Part shown: positions 6,221 to 12,468 of the stretch, piece by piece
Position numbering within the stretch: position 1 is the first letter of the stretch
Layout of the letters: every line of letters starts with the position of its first letter
Source: an uncultured Oscillospiraceae bacterium
GTDB lineage: Bacteria; Bacillota_A; Clostridia; Oscillospirales; Oscillospiraceae
DNA: 12,468 bases
Assembly (NCBI GenBank): GCA_900769845.1
Contig: CAAGIF010000080.1
Coordinates: forward strand, 1-12,468
Direction: 5' to 3'
Notes under the pieces: generated by a model
What the model was told of the DNA's origin: nothing
What the model saw: only the letters and a program-made list of their open reading frames with translations
Database searches by the model: none
Program-made: the position numbers and the translations under genes

Positions 6221-7759
6221 ATGGAACCGATTGTGGAGTTTTCCCATGTGACCATGGATTTTCCCGGTGTTCGCGCCAACGAGGATGTATCCCTTACCGT
6301 AAATAAGGGAGAGATTTTTGCCCTGGTTGGCGAAAACGGCGCGGGAAAATCCACACTCATGAATATTCTCTACGGCATTCTGACCCCCACGGCGGGGAGT
6401 GTGTCCATCAAGGGAAAAAAGGTGGAGTCCTTCAGTCCCAAATATGCCACCCGTATGGGTGTGGGGATGGTGCATCAGCATTTTATGCTGGTGCCCAGCT
6501 TTACCGTGGCCCAGAATATCGTGCTGAGTAGAGAACCCCGGAAATGGGGCGTTTTCTTTGACGAGAAGAAGGCGGAGCAGCAGGTCCGGGAACTGACAAG
6601 GGAGTACGGCCTGCGGGTAGAACCCTCGGACCGGGTGTGTCAGATCAGCGTGGGCCTGCAGCAGCGGGTGGAGATCCTGAAGACACTGTACCGGGGCGCG
6701 GATATTCTGATCCTGGACGAGCCTACTGCAGTGCTGACACCCCAGGAAACGGAGGAGCTCTTCGACGTTTTGCGCCGGGTGGTCCGGGAAAAGAATATGA
6801 CGGTGATCATCATCACCCACAAGCTCTATGAGGTTATGGCGATTTCCGACCGGGTGGGCGTCATGCGCCAGGGCCGGCTTATCGCTGTGGAGGAAACGAA
6901 GCATGTGAACGAGCGGATCCTGGCCTCCCTGATGGTAGGGCGGGATGTGCTGCAGAAACCGGTGGAGAAAACCGGAACACCGGGAGAAACGAAGCTTTCT
7001 CTCGAAAATGTGCGGGTGCGGGACGACCGGGGCACCGCTGCGGTCCGGGGAATTTCTCTGGAGGTCCGGGGCGGTGAGATATTGGGAATCGCTGCCATTG
7101 AGGGGAACGGGCAGAGCCAGCTTCTGGAGGCTGTCACCGGTCTGCGGCCCTACGAAGGAACTGTAACCGTAAAGGGTAAGAACATCGCGCTGATGCATCC
7201 GGGACAGATCCGGGCGCTGGGTCTTGCCCATGTGCCGGAGGACCGACTGGCCACAGGCGTGGACAGCGCGGCGGACATAACGGACAATTTGATGACCGGA
7301 AAACACTGCCGCCGGGAATTTGCCAAACTGGGTTTCCATGTGAACCGGCCTGCGGTAGAGGAATATGCCCGGCAGATCTATGAACGGTTCGATATCCGGG
7401 CCTCCGGCCTGGATGTCCGGGTGGGAGGCCTCTCCGGCGGCAATATGCAGAAGGTGGTCATTGCCAGGGAATTTTCCTTTGATGCGGATGTGTATGTGAT
7501 CGCCCAGCCCACCCGGGGCGTGGATATCGGCGCCATTGAGTTTATCCATCAGCGCATCCTGGAAAAAAGGGATGCCGGTGCGGCGATCCTGCTTTGCAGC
7601 GCGGATCTGGATGAGGTCCTGCGGCTGTCCGACCGGGTAATCACCATATATGAGGGCCGCATCACCGGGGAGTTTTCTGCGGAGCGGCTGAATAAGGAGG
7701 AGATCGGTTATTATATGACCGGCTCCCGGGAGGAGGCAGCCCATGAAAAAGAAAATTGA
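6221..7759 (+). CDS. nupO: Nucleoside-type ABC importer, two-domain ATPase
   Basis: This cytoplasmic subunit drives import by ATP hydrolysis. The 512-residue chain holds two ABC domains, as in RbsA/MglA and Bacillus NupO (YufO). Domain 1 has Walker A GENGAGKST at 37-45, a VHQHFML Q-loop at 84-90, signature ISVGLQQR at 142-149, Walker B ILILDEP at 162-168 and switch His200. Domain 2 has a degenerate P-loop EGNGQSQL at 294-301 without Lys-Ser/Thr, a canonical LSGGNMQ signature at 404-410, a Walker B without acidic residues (VIAQPTRG, 426-433) and Ser460 in place of the switch His. This asymmetry is normal in BMP-linked importers and implies one composite active ATP site. ATG at 6221 follows GGAG by eight bases; a TTG at 6179 in frame would overlap the hydrolase and adds an unlikely 14-residue tail. 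Its end overlaps the next gene by 17 bases. Simple-sugar importers are the main alternative; the BMP partner argues for nucleosides. Confidence 0.92.
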   Translation: MEPIVEFSHVTMDFPGVRANEDVSLTVNKGEIFALVGENGAGKSTLMNILYGILTPTAGSVSIKGKKVESFSPKYATRMGVGMVHQHFMLVPSFTVAQNIVLSREPRKWGVFFDEKKAEQQVRELTREYGLRVEPSDRVCQISVGLQQRVEILKTLYRGADILILDEPTAVLTPQETEELFDVLRRVVREKNMTVIIITHKLYEVMAISDRVGVMRQGRLIAVEETKHVNERILASLMVGRDVLQKPVEKTGTPGETKLSLENVRVRDDRGTAAVRGISLEVRGGEILGIAAIEGNGQSQLLEAVTGLRPYEGTVTVKGKNIALMHPGQIRALGLAHVPEDRLATGVDSAADITDNLMTGKHCRREFAKLGFHVNRPAVEEYARQIYERFDIRASGLDVRVGGLSGGNMQKVVIAREFSFDADVYVIAQPTRGVDIGAIEFIHQRILEKRDAGAAILLCSADLDEVLRLSDRVITIYEGRITGEFSAERLNKEEIGYYMTGSREEAAHEKEN

Positions 7760-8831
7760 TTGGGGATATCTTGCCTCCCTTGCCCTGGCAGTGGCGCTGG
7801 CGCTGCTGGTGGGCGCCGCCATTATGGCGGTCACAGGCCATGATCCCCTGGCGGCTTACAGAGAATTGGTAAAGGGCGCCACCGGTTGCCGTAGCTGGGG
7901 GGATCTGCTCCATTTGTTTACCAAGCGGCAGTTCGGCAATACCGTGGAATACGCCATGGTGCTGTTTCTTACGGGTCTTGCCTGCGCCATCGGCGCCAGA
8001 GTGGGTATTTTCAATGTGGGCGGCGAAGGCCAGCTCTATCTGGGCGCCATCGTATCCGCCTATATCGGCGCAAAACTGGCAAATGGCTCTGCCCTGACGG
8101 TGATTCCGCTAGCCGCGGCTGCGGCTATGGCAGTGGGCGGACTTTATGCCTTCATCCCCGGCGTGCTGAAAGTGAAACTGAAGGTCAACGAGGTCATCAC
8201 CACTATTATGATGAACAGCATCGCCATCCATTTCTGCGCCTATCTTTCCAACGGACCCTGGAAAACCACCCAGGGCAACCGGGTCTCCGGCACGGATACT
8301 CTGGCGGCCCATCTGCAGTTCGATAAGCTAATCCGGGGCTCCAATCTGACCACAGCGATTTTTGCCTCCGCGATTATTGCGCTGGCGATCTGGTATGTGA
8401 TGGCAAAAACCACCAAGGGCTACGAGATGCGCCTCATTGGCGGAAATCCCCGGTTTGCCCGGTTCAGCGGATTGCCCGTGGACCGGACGGTGATGCTTAC
8501 CATGGCGGTTTCCGGCGCGCTCTGCGGCTTGGTTGGTATGTTTGAGGTCTACGGTCTGAAAGGGAACTACCAGGACGGAATCTCCAATGAATATTATTTC
8601 GACGGTCTGCTGGTGGCAATGATCATGCGCTACAAGCCTGTGGGTATCATCGTGATGAGCTTCGCCTTTGCTTTTCTGAAGGTGGGCGCAGCGGGCATGG
8701 AGCTGAATGCGGGGGTTCCCGGAGAACTCTACCGGATCATTCAGGCGGTGATCATTTTCTTCCTGGCTGCCCAGAGCGGTGTGAAGGCCATACTGGCACA
8801 GAAAGGAAAAGGAGGCAGCGCCAATGGGTAA
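7743..8831 (+). CDS. nupP: Nucleoside-type ABC importer permease, first subunit
   Basis: One of two membrane subunits forming the import channel (BPD_transp_2 / branched-chain and nucleoside permease family, like Bacillus NupP/YufP). The 362-residue product has a cytoplasmic N-terminus, then about eight to nine hydrophobic segments, roughly 10-30, 68-88, 97-112, 118-140, 150-168, 202-221, 249-270, 287-315 and 331-351. The family motif IFNVGGEGQLYLGA at 89-102 and IGGNPRFARFSG at 232-243 are clear; the latter resembles the cytoplasmic loop that contacts the ATPase. The longer region around residues 31-65 between the first two segments is typical of this subunit and not of its partner. ATG follows AGGAGG by six bases and overlaps the ATPase gene by 17 bases, indicating translational coupling. 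Substrate is inferred from the BMP partner. Confidence 0.92.
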   Translation: MKKKIDWGYLASLALAVALALLVGAAIMAVTGHDPLAAYRELVKGATGCRSWGDLLHLFTKRQFGNTVEYAMVLFLTGLACAIGARVGIFNVGGEGQLYLGAIVSAYIGAKLANGSALTVIPLAAAAAMAVGGLYAFIPGVLKVKLKVNEVITTIMMNSIAIHFCAYLSNGPWKTTQGNRVSGTDTLAAHLQFDKLIRGSNLTTAIFASAIIALAIWYVMAKTTKGYEMRLIGGNPRFARFSGLPVDRTVMLTMAVSGALCGLVGMFEVYGLKGNYQDGISNEYYFDGLLVAMIMRYKPVGIIVMSFAFAFLKVGAAGMELNAGVPGELYRIIQAVIIFFLAAQSGVKAILAQKGKGGSANG

Positions 8832-9747
8832 CATCATAACTGCGGGGCTGTTTCGCCAGATGCTCCGATCTGCCACCCCGGTGGCCCTGGCGGCCATGGG
8901 CGGTGCTATGACAGAGCATGCCGGTATTATGAACATCGGCATGGACGGCATGATCCTGGTGGGCGCCTTCACCGCCGTGGCGGTGAGTATCGTTACCGGA
9001 TCTGTATTTGCCGCGGTGGCGGCAGCGGTGCTGGTTGGCATTTTGTCGGGGCTGTTTTATGCCCTGTTTGTAGTGAAATTCAAGAGTGATGAATTCATCA
9101 TCGGCACGGCGCTGAATATACTGGCCGGGGGACTGACCACATTTCTCCTCTGGACGATTTTCGGCGTCCGGGGCACTGTCCGCACAGAGCAGAGTCTGCC
9201 GGTGATGACTCTCGGCATTGTGGAGAAGATCCCCTTCCTGGGGGAGATTCTCAGCGGAAATTCCCTGTTTATTTATGTGACGGTACTGCTGGTGGCGGTG
9301 ATGTGGGCGCTGGTGTACCGGACGCCCCTGGGATTCTGGATTCGGGCCTCCGGCGAGCATCCCGAGACCCTGCGTACCGCAGGCATCAGTCCGGAGCGGA
9401 TGCAATGGCTGTCTTCTGCCATCTGCGGCGGGTTCTGCGCTTTGGCGGGGGCTCAGCTGGCGCTGGGAAATGTGAGTATGTTCTCCGAAGGCATGAGCAA
9501 TTCCCGGGGCTACATTGCCTTTGCCTGTGTGATCTTCGGTGGGGCGAACCCGGCAAGAGCGTATCTGGCGGCACTGATGTTCGGTTTCTTCGATGCGCTG
9601 GGCTACCGGCTTCAGGACTACAACATCAGCGCCAATATGACCTCTATGATTCCCTATGTGATCACGGTGTGCATGATGGTGTATGTGGTGGTTCGCAGCA
9701 GCCGGAAACAGGCGAAGGCGGGGGCAAACAAAGTAAATAAACTTTAA
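8824..9747 (+). CDS. nupQ: Nucleoside-type ABC importer permease, second subunit
   Basis: The partner permease of the importer (NupQ/YufQ type, BPD_transp_2 family). The 307-residue product is shorter than the first permease, as expected, with hydrophobic segments near 17-30, 42-60, 61-84, 93-112, 148-166, 195-214, 229-258 and 274-291. Family motifs are MNIGMDGMILVGA at 36-48 and the cytoplasmic-loop motif RASGEHPETLRTAGI at 174-188, followed by a basic, membrane-free tail. ATG follows GGAGG by eight bases and overlaps the first permease gene by eight bases, so all three transporter genes are coupled. No terminator is visible in the 49 bases between it and the CAP-domain gene, so read-through into that gene is possible. 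Confidence 0.92.
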   Translation: MGNIITAGLFRQMLRSATPVALAAMGGAMTEHAGIMNIGMDGMILVGAFTAVAVSIVTGSVFAAVAAAVLVGILSGLFYALFVVKFKSDEFIIGTALNILAGGLTTFLLWTIFGVRGTVRTEQSLPVMTLGIVEKIPFLGEILSGNSLFIYVTVLLVAVMWALVYRTPLGFWIRASGEHPETLRTAGISPERMQWLSSAICGGFCALAGAQLALGNVSMFSEGMSNSRGYIAFACVIFGGANPARAYLAALMFGFFDALGYRLQDYNISANMTSMIPYVITVCMMVYVVVRSSRKQAKAGANKVNKL

Positions 9748-9781
9748 TCTCAAAGGATATATGAAAAGTCAAGATCGAAAC

Positions 9782-9787
9782 AGGAGG
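9782..9787 (+). promoter_or_regulatory. Shine-Dalgarno site choosing the GTG start of the CAP-domain gene
   Basis: Perfect AGGAGG nine bases before GTG at 9797. It lies inside the coding extension that would result from the upstream ATG at 9761, whose own AAAGGA site is too close. The GTG gives a classical signal peptide directly at the N-terminus. Confidence 0.75.
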
Positions 9788-9796
9788 ACTATTACA

Positions 9797-12040
9797 GTGA
9801 AACGTTTGATAGCCATGCTTTTGGCGCTTTGCATGATCCTTGCATGGATCCCCGCCTCAGTACAGGCGGAGGAACTGATGCGTAGCGGCGATCTGAATGC
9901 CCAGGCTTTGACCCGGCAGCAGATCCGGGATAAATGGGCCACGGTGACCACGGCCCAGACCCTTTATGCGGAAGAACCCTCGGTTCAAGCGCCCTATGCA
10001 GCGGGCAAGCTCAGCGATGATCTGCTGGAAAGCGGCATTACTTATCTGAATTTTGTTCGGTATATCGCCAATCTGCCCCAGGTACGGCTGGATGCCGCGC
10101 TGACGGAAAACGCCCAGTACGGCGCGGTGGTGCTGGCGGCCAATAATCAGCTGAGCCATTATCCCTCCAAACCTGCGGATATGGATCGGGCGTTCTATGA
10201 TGCCGGCTATGCCGCAGCCTCCTCCAGCAATATTTCCATGCGTTACGGTTCCTCGGTGAACGATTCCCTGCAATCTTCCATTCGGGGCTGCATGGCGGAC
10301 AAATCCAGTGTGAGCAATCTCTCCGCTGTGGGTCACCGCCGCTGGCTGCTGAACCCCCGGCTGCAGAATGTGGGCTTCGGCTTTGCCCGGGCAACCACCG
10401 GCGCCTGCTATGTGACCACCAAGGTCTTCGACAGAAGCGGCCCGGTAGTCAACTACGATTTTGTGTCCTGGCCTGCCTCCGGAAATTTCCCGGCGGATAT
10501 GTTTGATACGGCAACACCCTGGTCCGTTTCTCTGAACCCGTCGAAATACAGGACGCCGGATCAAAGCCAGGTGAAGATCACCATCACCGAAGTCCACGGC
10601 GGAAAGCAGTGGACTTTTGACGGCAACACCGGGGAACCGGTGAGTGCCAGCCAGGCCTATATGCGGGTGGATACCGTGGGTTACGGTTCCGGGCCCTGCA
10701 TTATTTTCCATCCCGGCTCCCAAAATGTTGTGGGCTATAAGGGCGTATTCACCGTGGAGATCACGGGTATCTTTACCAAATCCGGCACCCCTGCCACTGT
10801 CCGGTATCAGGTGGATTTCTTCAATCTGGACGGCAGCGCGGAGGACAGCGAACATTCCTACATCAAGACCGTCACCAAACCCACCTGCCTGGAACCGGGC
10901 TATACCACCTATACCTGCACCGGCTGCGGTCACAGCTATCAGGGGGATGCCACGGAGCCTCTGGGACATAATTACACCCTTCTGGCGCAGACCCAGCCCA
11001 CGCCCAACAACGATGGAATGGCATATTATATCTGTACCCGCTGCGATGCCAACTATTCCCAGACCATTCCCTATAACTGCAATCACAACTACAGCCACCG
11101 GGTAGTGGAACCCGGCTGTACCGGGGAGGGCTATACGGTCCATACCTGCGGCAAGTGCGGACATTACTATCTGGATACCTATGTTCCCGCTCTGGGGCAT
11201 GATAGCAAGGCCAATCCCGGATTTGCGGCAACCTGCACGGAAAATGGCATGACTGACGGAAGTTATTGCAGCCGTTGCCTTGCTGTTATCGTCGAGCGGG
11301 AAGTGATTCCCTCAACAGGACATACACCGGTGGCGGATCCAGCAGTGGATCCTACCTGCGCCAGACCGGGACGGACTGAGGGCAGCCATTGCGGCGCCTG
11401 CGGCCTGGTTTTTGAGAAACCGGAGACTGTTCCTGCAAAGCCCCATGACTATCAGATTCAGGTGGCTCAGCCCACCTGCAGCCAGGAAGGGCATACCCGC
11501 CATACCTGCTCTGCTTGCGAAAGCACCTATATCACGGATGTGAAATCCCCCACCGGTGCCCATGCGTTCACCGATGACAAGGATACCTCCTGCAATGTTT
11601 GCGGCTATGTCCGGGAACTGGGCATCAAGACCACACCCATGTACCGGCTCTATAACCCCAACTCCGGCGAGCATTTCTATACCGGCAGTGAGGAAGAACG
11701 GGACAGTCTGGTGGAAGCCGGATGGCAGTATGAAGGTGTTGCCTGGAATGCGCCCACCAATAAGGGCGATCCGGTATTCCGACTCTATAATCCCAACAAC
11801 GGCGATCACCATTACACCATGAGCGCGGAAGAACGGGACGATCTGGTAGAGCTGGGCTGGCAGTACGAAGGCGTGGCGTGGAATTCCGCTGCGCCAGGGA
11901 ACCTGCCTCTGTACCGTTTGTACAATCCCAATGCGGATTGCGGCAGCCACCACTACACAGGTTCCGACGAGGAGCGGGATTTCCTGGTATCCGTGGGCTG
12001 GAAATACGAGGGTATTGGCTGGTTTGGCCTGCTGAAATAA
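9797..12040 (+). CDS. Secreted CAP-domain protein with C-C-C-H repeat array and DUF5648-like repeats
   Basis: The 747-residue product starts with a signal peptide (MKRLIAMLLALCMILAWIPA, likely cut after VQA at 24). Residues about 75-215 form a CAP/SCP (PR-1-like) domain: YLNFVRY at 83-89, LSHYP with His121, GHRRWLLNP with His180 and NVGFGFA at 191-197. Residues 216-345 look like beta-rich linker. Residues 353-589 hold six units of about 37-40 residues, each C-x10/11-C-x2-C-x13/14-H, probably metal-binding, plus a trailing CNVC at 599-602. Residues 615-745 are three repeats of the RLYNPNxGxHxYT...ERDxLVxxGWxYEGVAW type (DUF5648-like). No LPXTG anchor, S-layer or membrane segment follows, so it may be released or held by its repeats. 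Bacterial CAP proteins have no single known function; a wall or host-surface role is inference. The GTG start at 9797 is preferred over ATG at 9761, which would add 12 residues. A strong terminator follows. Confidence 0.85.
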   Translation: MKRLIAMLLALCMILAWIPASVQAEELMRSGDLNAQALTRQQIRDKWATVTTAQTLYAEEPSVQAPYAAGKLSDDLLESGITYLNFVRYIANLPQVRLDAALTENAQYGAVVLAANNQLSHYPSKPADMDRAFYDAGYAAASSSNISMRYGSSVNDSLQSSIRGCMADKSSVSNLSAVGHRRWLLNPRLQNVGFGFARATTGACYVTTKVFDRSGPVVNYDFVSWPASGNFPADMFDTATPWSVSLNPSKYRTPDQSQVKITITEVHGGKQWTFDGNTGEPVSASQAYMRVDTVGYGSGPCIIFHPGSQNVVGYKGVFTVEITGIFTKSGTPATVRYQVDFFNLDGSAEDSEHSYIKTVTKPTCLEPGYTTYTCTGCGHSYQGDATEPLGHNYTLLAQTQPTPNNDGMAYYICTRCDANYSQTIPYNCNHNYSHRVVEPGCTGEGYTVHTCGKCGHYYLDTYVPALGHDSKANPGFAATCTENGMTDGSYCSRCLAVIVEREVIPSTGHTPVADPAVDPTCARPGRTEGSHCGACGLVFEKPETVPAKPHDYQIQVAQPTCSQEGHTRHTCSACESTYITDVKSPTGAHAFTDDKDTSCNVCGYVRELGIKTTPMYRLYNPNSGEHFYTGSEEERDSLVEAGWQYEGVAWNAPTNKGDPVFRLYNPNNGDHHYTMSAEERDDLVELGWQYEGVAWNSAAPGNLPLYRLYNPNADCGSHHYTGSDEERDFLVSVGWKYEGIGWFGLLK
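10853..11563 (+). repeat. Six-unit Cys-Cys-Cys-His protein repeat array (coding)
   Basis: Units have ligand sets C364/C374/C377/H391, P403/C413/C416/H430, C441/C451/C454/H468, C480/C491/C494/H509, C521/C532/C535/H550 and C561/C571/C574/H589. A histidine at 353 precedes the first unit in the matching place. The third Cys-to-His spacing is 14 in units 1-3 and 15 in units 4-6. Unit 2 has Pro403 where the first Cys belongs. Zinc binding is inferred from the pattern. Confidence 0.7.
11639..12031 (+). repeat. Three tandem DUF5648-like repeats (coding)
   Basis: Repeats at about 11639-11752, 11774-11890 and 11909-12031 each encode a unit beginning RLYNPN and ending GWxYEGxxW. The third has a two-residue insertion with a cysteine (NADCGSHHY). 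Such repeats are frequent at the C-termini of secreted clostridial and streptococcal proteins; their function is unknown. Confidence 0.8.
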
Positions 12041-12056
12041 TCTTGCATACAGCGAA

Positions 12057-12088
12057 AGCCGCCGACCGTTTGGTCGGCGGCTGTTTTT
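12057..12088 (+). terminator. Intrinsic terminator after the CAP-domain gene
   Basis: An 11-base-pair perfect stem, AGCCGCCGACC (12057-12067) with GGTCGGCGGCT (12072-12082), loop GTTT, followed by G and five T (12084-12088). In the opposite direction the hairpin is followed by only three T, so it may also partly stop transcription coming from the small minus-strand gene. Confidence 0.93.
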
Positions 12089-12112
12089 AACTGTTGGATA
12101 ATTTGGGGGTTG

Positions 12113-12334
12113 TTACTCTGCGAAGGTGTATCTCACAAAGTTGCCATTGCTGTCACCGGTCGTGATAACGGTATCGCCATTGGTGTTTTTTGAAATGTCT
12201 ATAATGGGGAATCTGCCATTCTCTTTCACATAGTTTTCAGGGCTGTCTGCTTCGACTTCAATCAGTTCTTTCTTTGCGTACTGCTCGCCGCCGCAGGAAT
12301 TGATATCTTCAATAAAAACTTCGTATTCGTTCAT
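12113..12334 (-). CDS. Small acidic protein of unknown function
   Basis: I do not recognise this 73-residue protein. It begins MNEYEVFIEDINSCGGE and ends NFVRYTFAE; it has a single Cys at residue 14, no signal peptide and no membrane segment, and many Asp/Glu. The segment ELIEVEADSPENYVKENG (23-40) resembles small cytosolic domains in which a strand is followed by a short helix, but this is only an impression. The start is ATG at 12334, eight bases after AAGGGG; a longer reading from 12412 adds 26 residues without a better site. Base composition is unlike the neighbours: 130 of 300 bases at 12121-12420 are G or C (43%), against 38 of 60 in a sampled part of the adjacent CAP gene. That suggests recent acquisition or a different gene class. 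It converges with the CAP gene across the terminator. Confidence 0.65.
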   Translation of the reverse strand: MNEYEVFIEDINSCGGEQYAKKELIEVEADSPENYVKENGRFPIIDISKNTNGDTVITTGDSNGNFVRYTFAE

Positions 12335-12440
12335 GTTGGTATCCCCTTTTTGTTTTGTAGTGTGGATATGGATTTGGTTGTCCTGGCACATCCCAAACAG
12401 TGGCTTTACCAATGAAGTGCCATTTTTCTCTTATGAACAT
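12309..12440 (-). CDS. Candidate 43-residue small protein overlapping the next gene's start
   Basis: On the minus strand an ATG at 12440 lies six bases after GGAGAGG (12453-12447) and opens a 43-codon frame ending with TGA at 12311-12309. The product begins MFIREKWHFIGKATVWDVPG and continues with a Pro/Tyr-rich, basic tail. Its end overlaps the start of the 73-residue gene by 26 bases in another frame, an arrangement typical of translational coupling. There is no recognised family, and an in-frame stop lies just upstream of the start. It could be a real small gene, a leader peptide, or a chance frame. Confidence 0.35.
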   Translation of the reverse strand: MFIREKWHFIGKATVWDVPGQPNPYPHYKTKRGYQHERIRSFY

Positions 12441-12468
12441 GGATAACCTCTCCAATCAGGAAACTCCA

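Noticed and set aside
6080..7834. Minus-strand frame of 584 codons
   Set aside because: Antisense to the ABC ATPase and hydrolase genes; rich in His, Pro and Arg as expected of a shadow, with no domain.
9761..9796. ATG start adding 12 residues to the CAP-domain protein
   Set aside because: Its ribosome-binding site is poorly spaced, and the extension covers a perfect AGGAGG serving GTG at 9797; the signal peptide fits the later start. It remains a minor alternative.
9857..11200. Minus-strand frame of 447 codons
   Set aside because: Antisense to the CAP-domain gene, which has a signal peptide, ribosome-binding site and terminator on the plus strand.
12335..12412. 26-residue N-terminal extension of the small minus-strand protein
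   Set aside because: No good ribosome-binding site precedes 12412, while ATG at 12334 has AAGGGG eight bases upstream.

Overview
The window reads as a chromosomal piece of a fairly GC-rich anaerobic Bacillota, most likely a gut-type Clostridia. The evidence is a Wood-Ljungdahl (CODH/ACS) operon whose acetyl-CoA synthase resembles the clostridial form, strong AGGAGG ribosome-binding sites, consensus sigma-A type promoters, a Gram-positive style lipoprotein, and a large secreted protein made of repeats common in gut Clostridia. The genus cannot be fixed from the sequence alone.

Layout. (1) Positions 1-3983, minus strand: an operon read right to left, cooS (CO dehydrogenase, TTG start), cooC (nickel-insertion ATPase), then acsB (acetyl-CoA synthase, GTG start), which runs off the left edge after 415 codons. 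(2) Positions 3984-4301: a 318-base divergent control region with a consensus promoter facing each way, and inverted repeats between and inside the two leaders. (3) Positions 4302-9747, plus strand: a BMP-family substrate-binding lipoprotein closed by a strong terminator, then a new promoter driving an alpha/beta-hydrolase-fold protein and a complete NupOPQ-type ABC transporter (one two-domain ATPase and two permeases), with gene ends overlapping or nearly touching. (4) Positions 9797-12040, plus strand: a secreted CAP-domain protein with a six-unit C-C-C-H repeat array and three C-terminal DUF5648-like repeats, closed by a strong terminator. (5) Positions 12113-12468, minus strand: an AT-richer stretch with one small unknown gene and possibly a second overlapping upstream one.

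How the parts fit. CooS reduces CO2 to CO, CooC matures its Ni-Fe-S cluster, and AcsB joins CO, a methyl group and CoA to make acetyl-CoA; the corrinoid protein and methyltransferase genes probably lie beyond the left edge. The lipoprotein and NupOPQ form one importer, by family most likely for purine or other nucleosides; the terminator between them would let the binding protein be made in excess. The hydrolase-like protein inside the transporter cluster has glycine where the catalytic serine is expected, so its role is unclear.

Most worth a second look: the serine-less hydrolase in the transporter operon, the mutually exclusive inverted repeats in the divergent control region, the regular C-C-C-H array of the secreted protein, and the overlapping small genes at the right edge. 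I see no tRNA, rRNA, CRISPR array or transposase.
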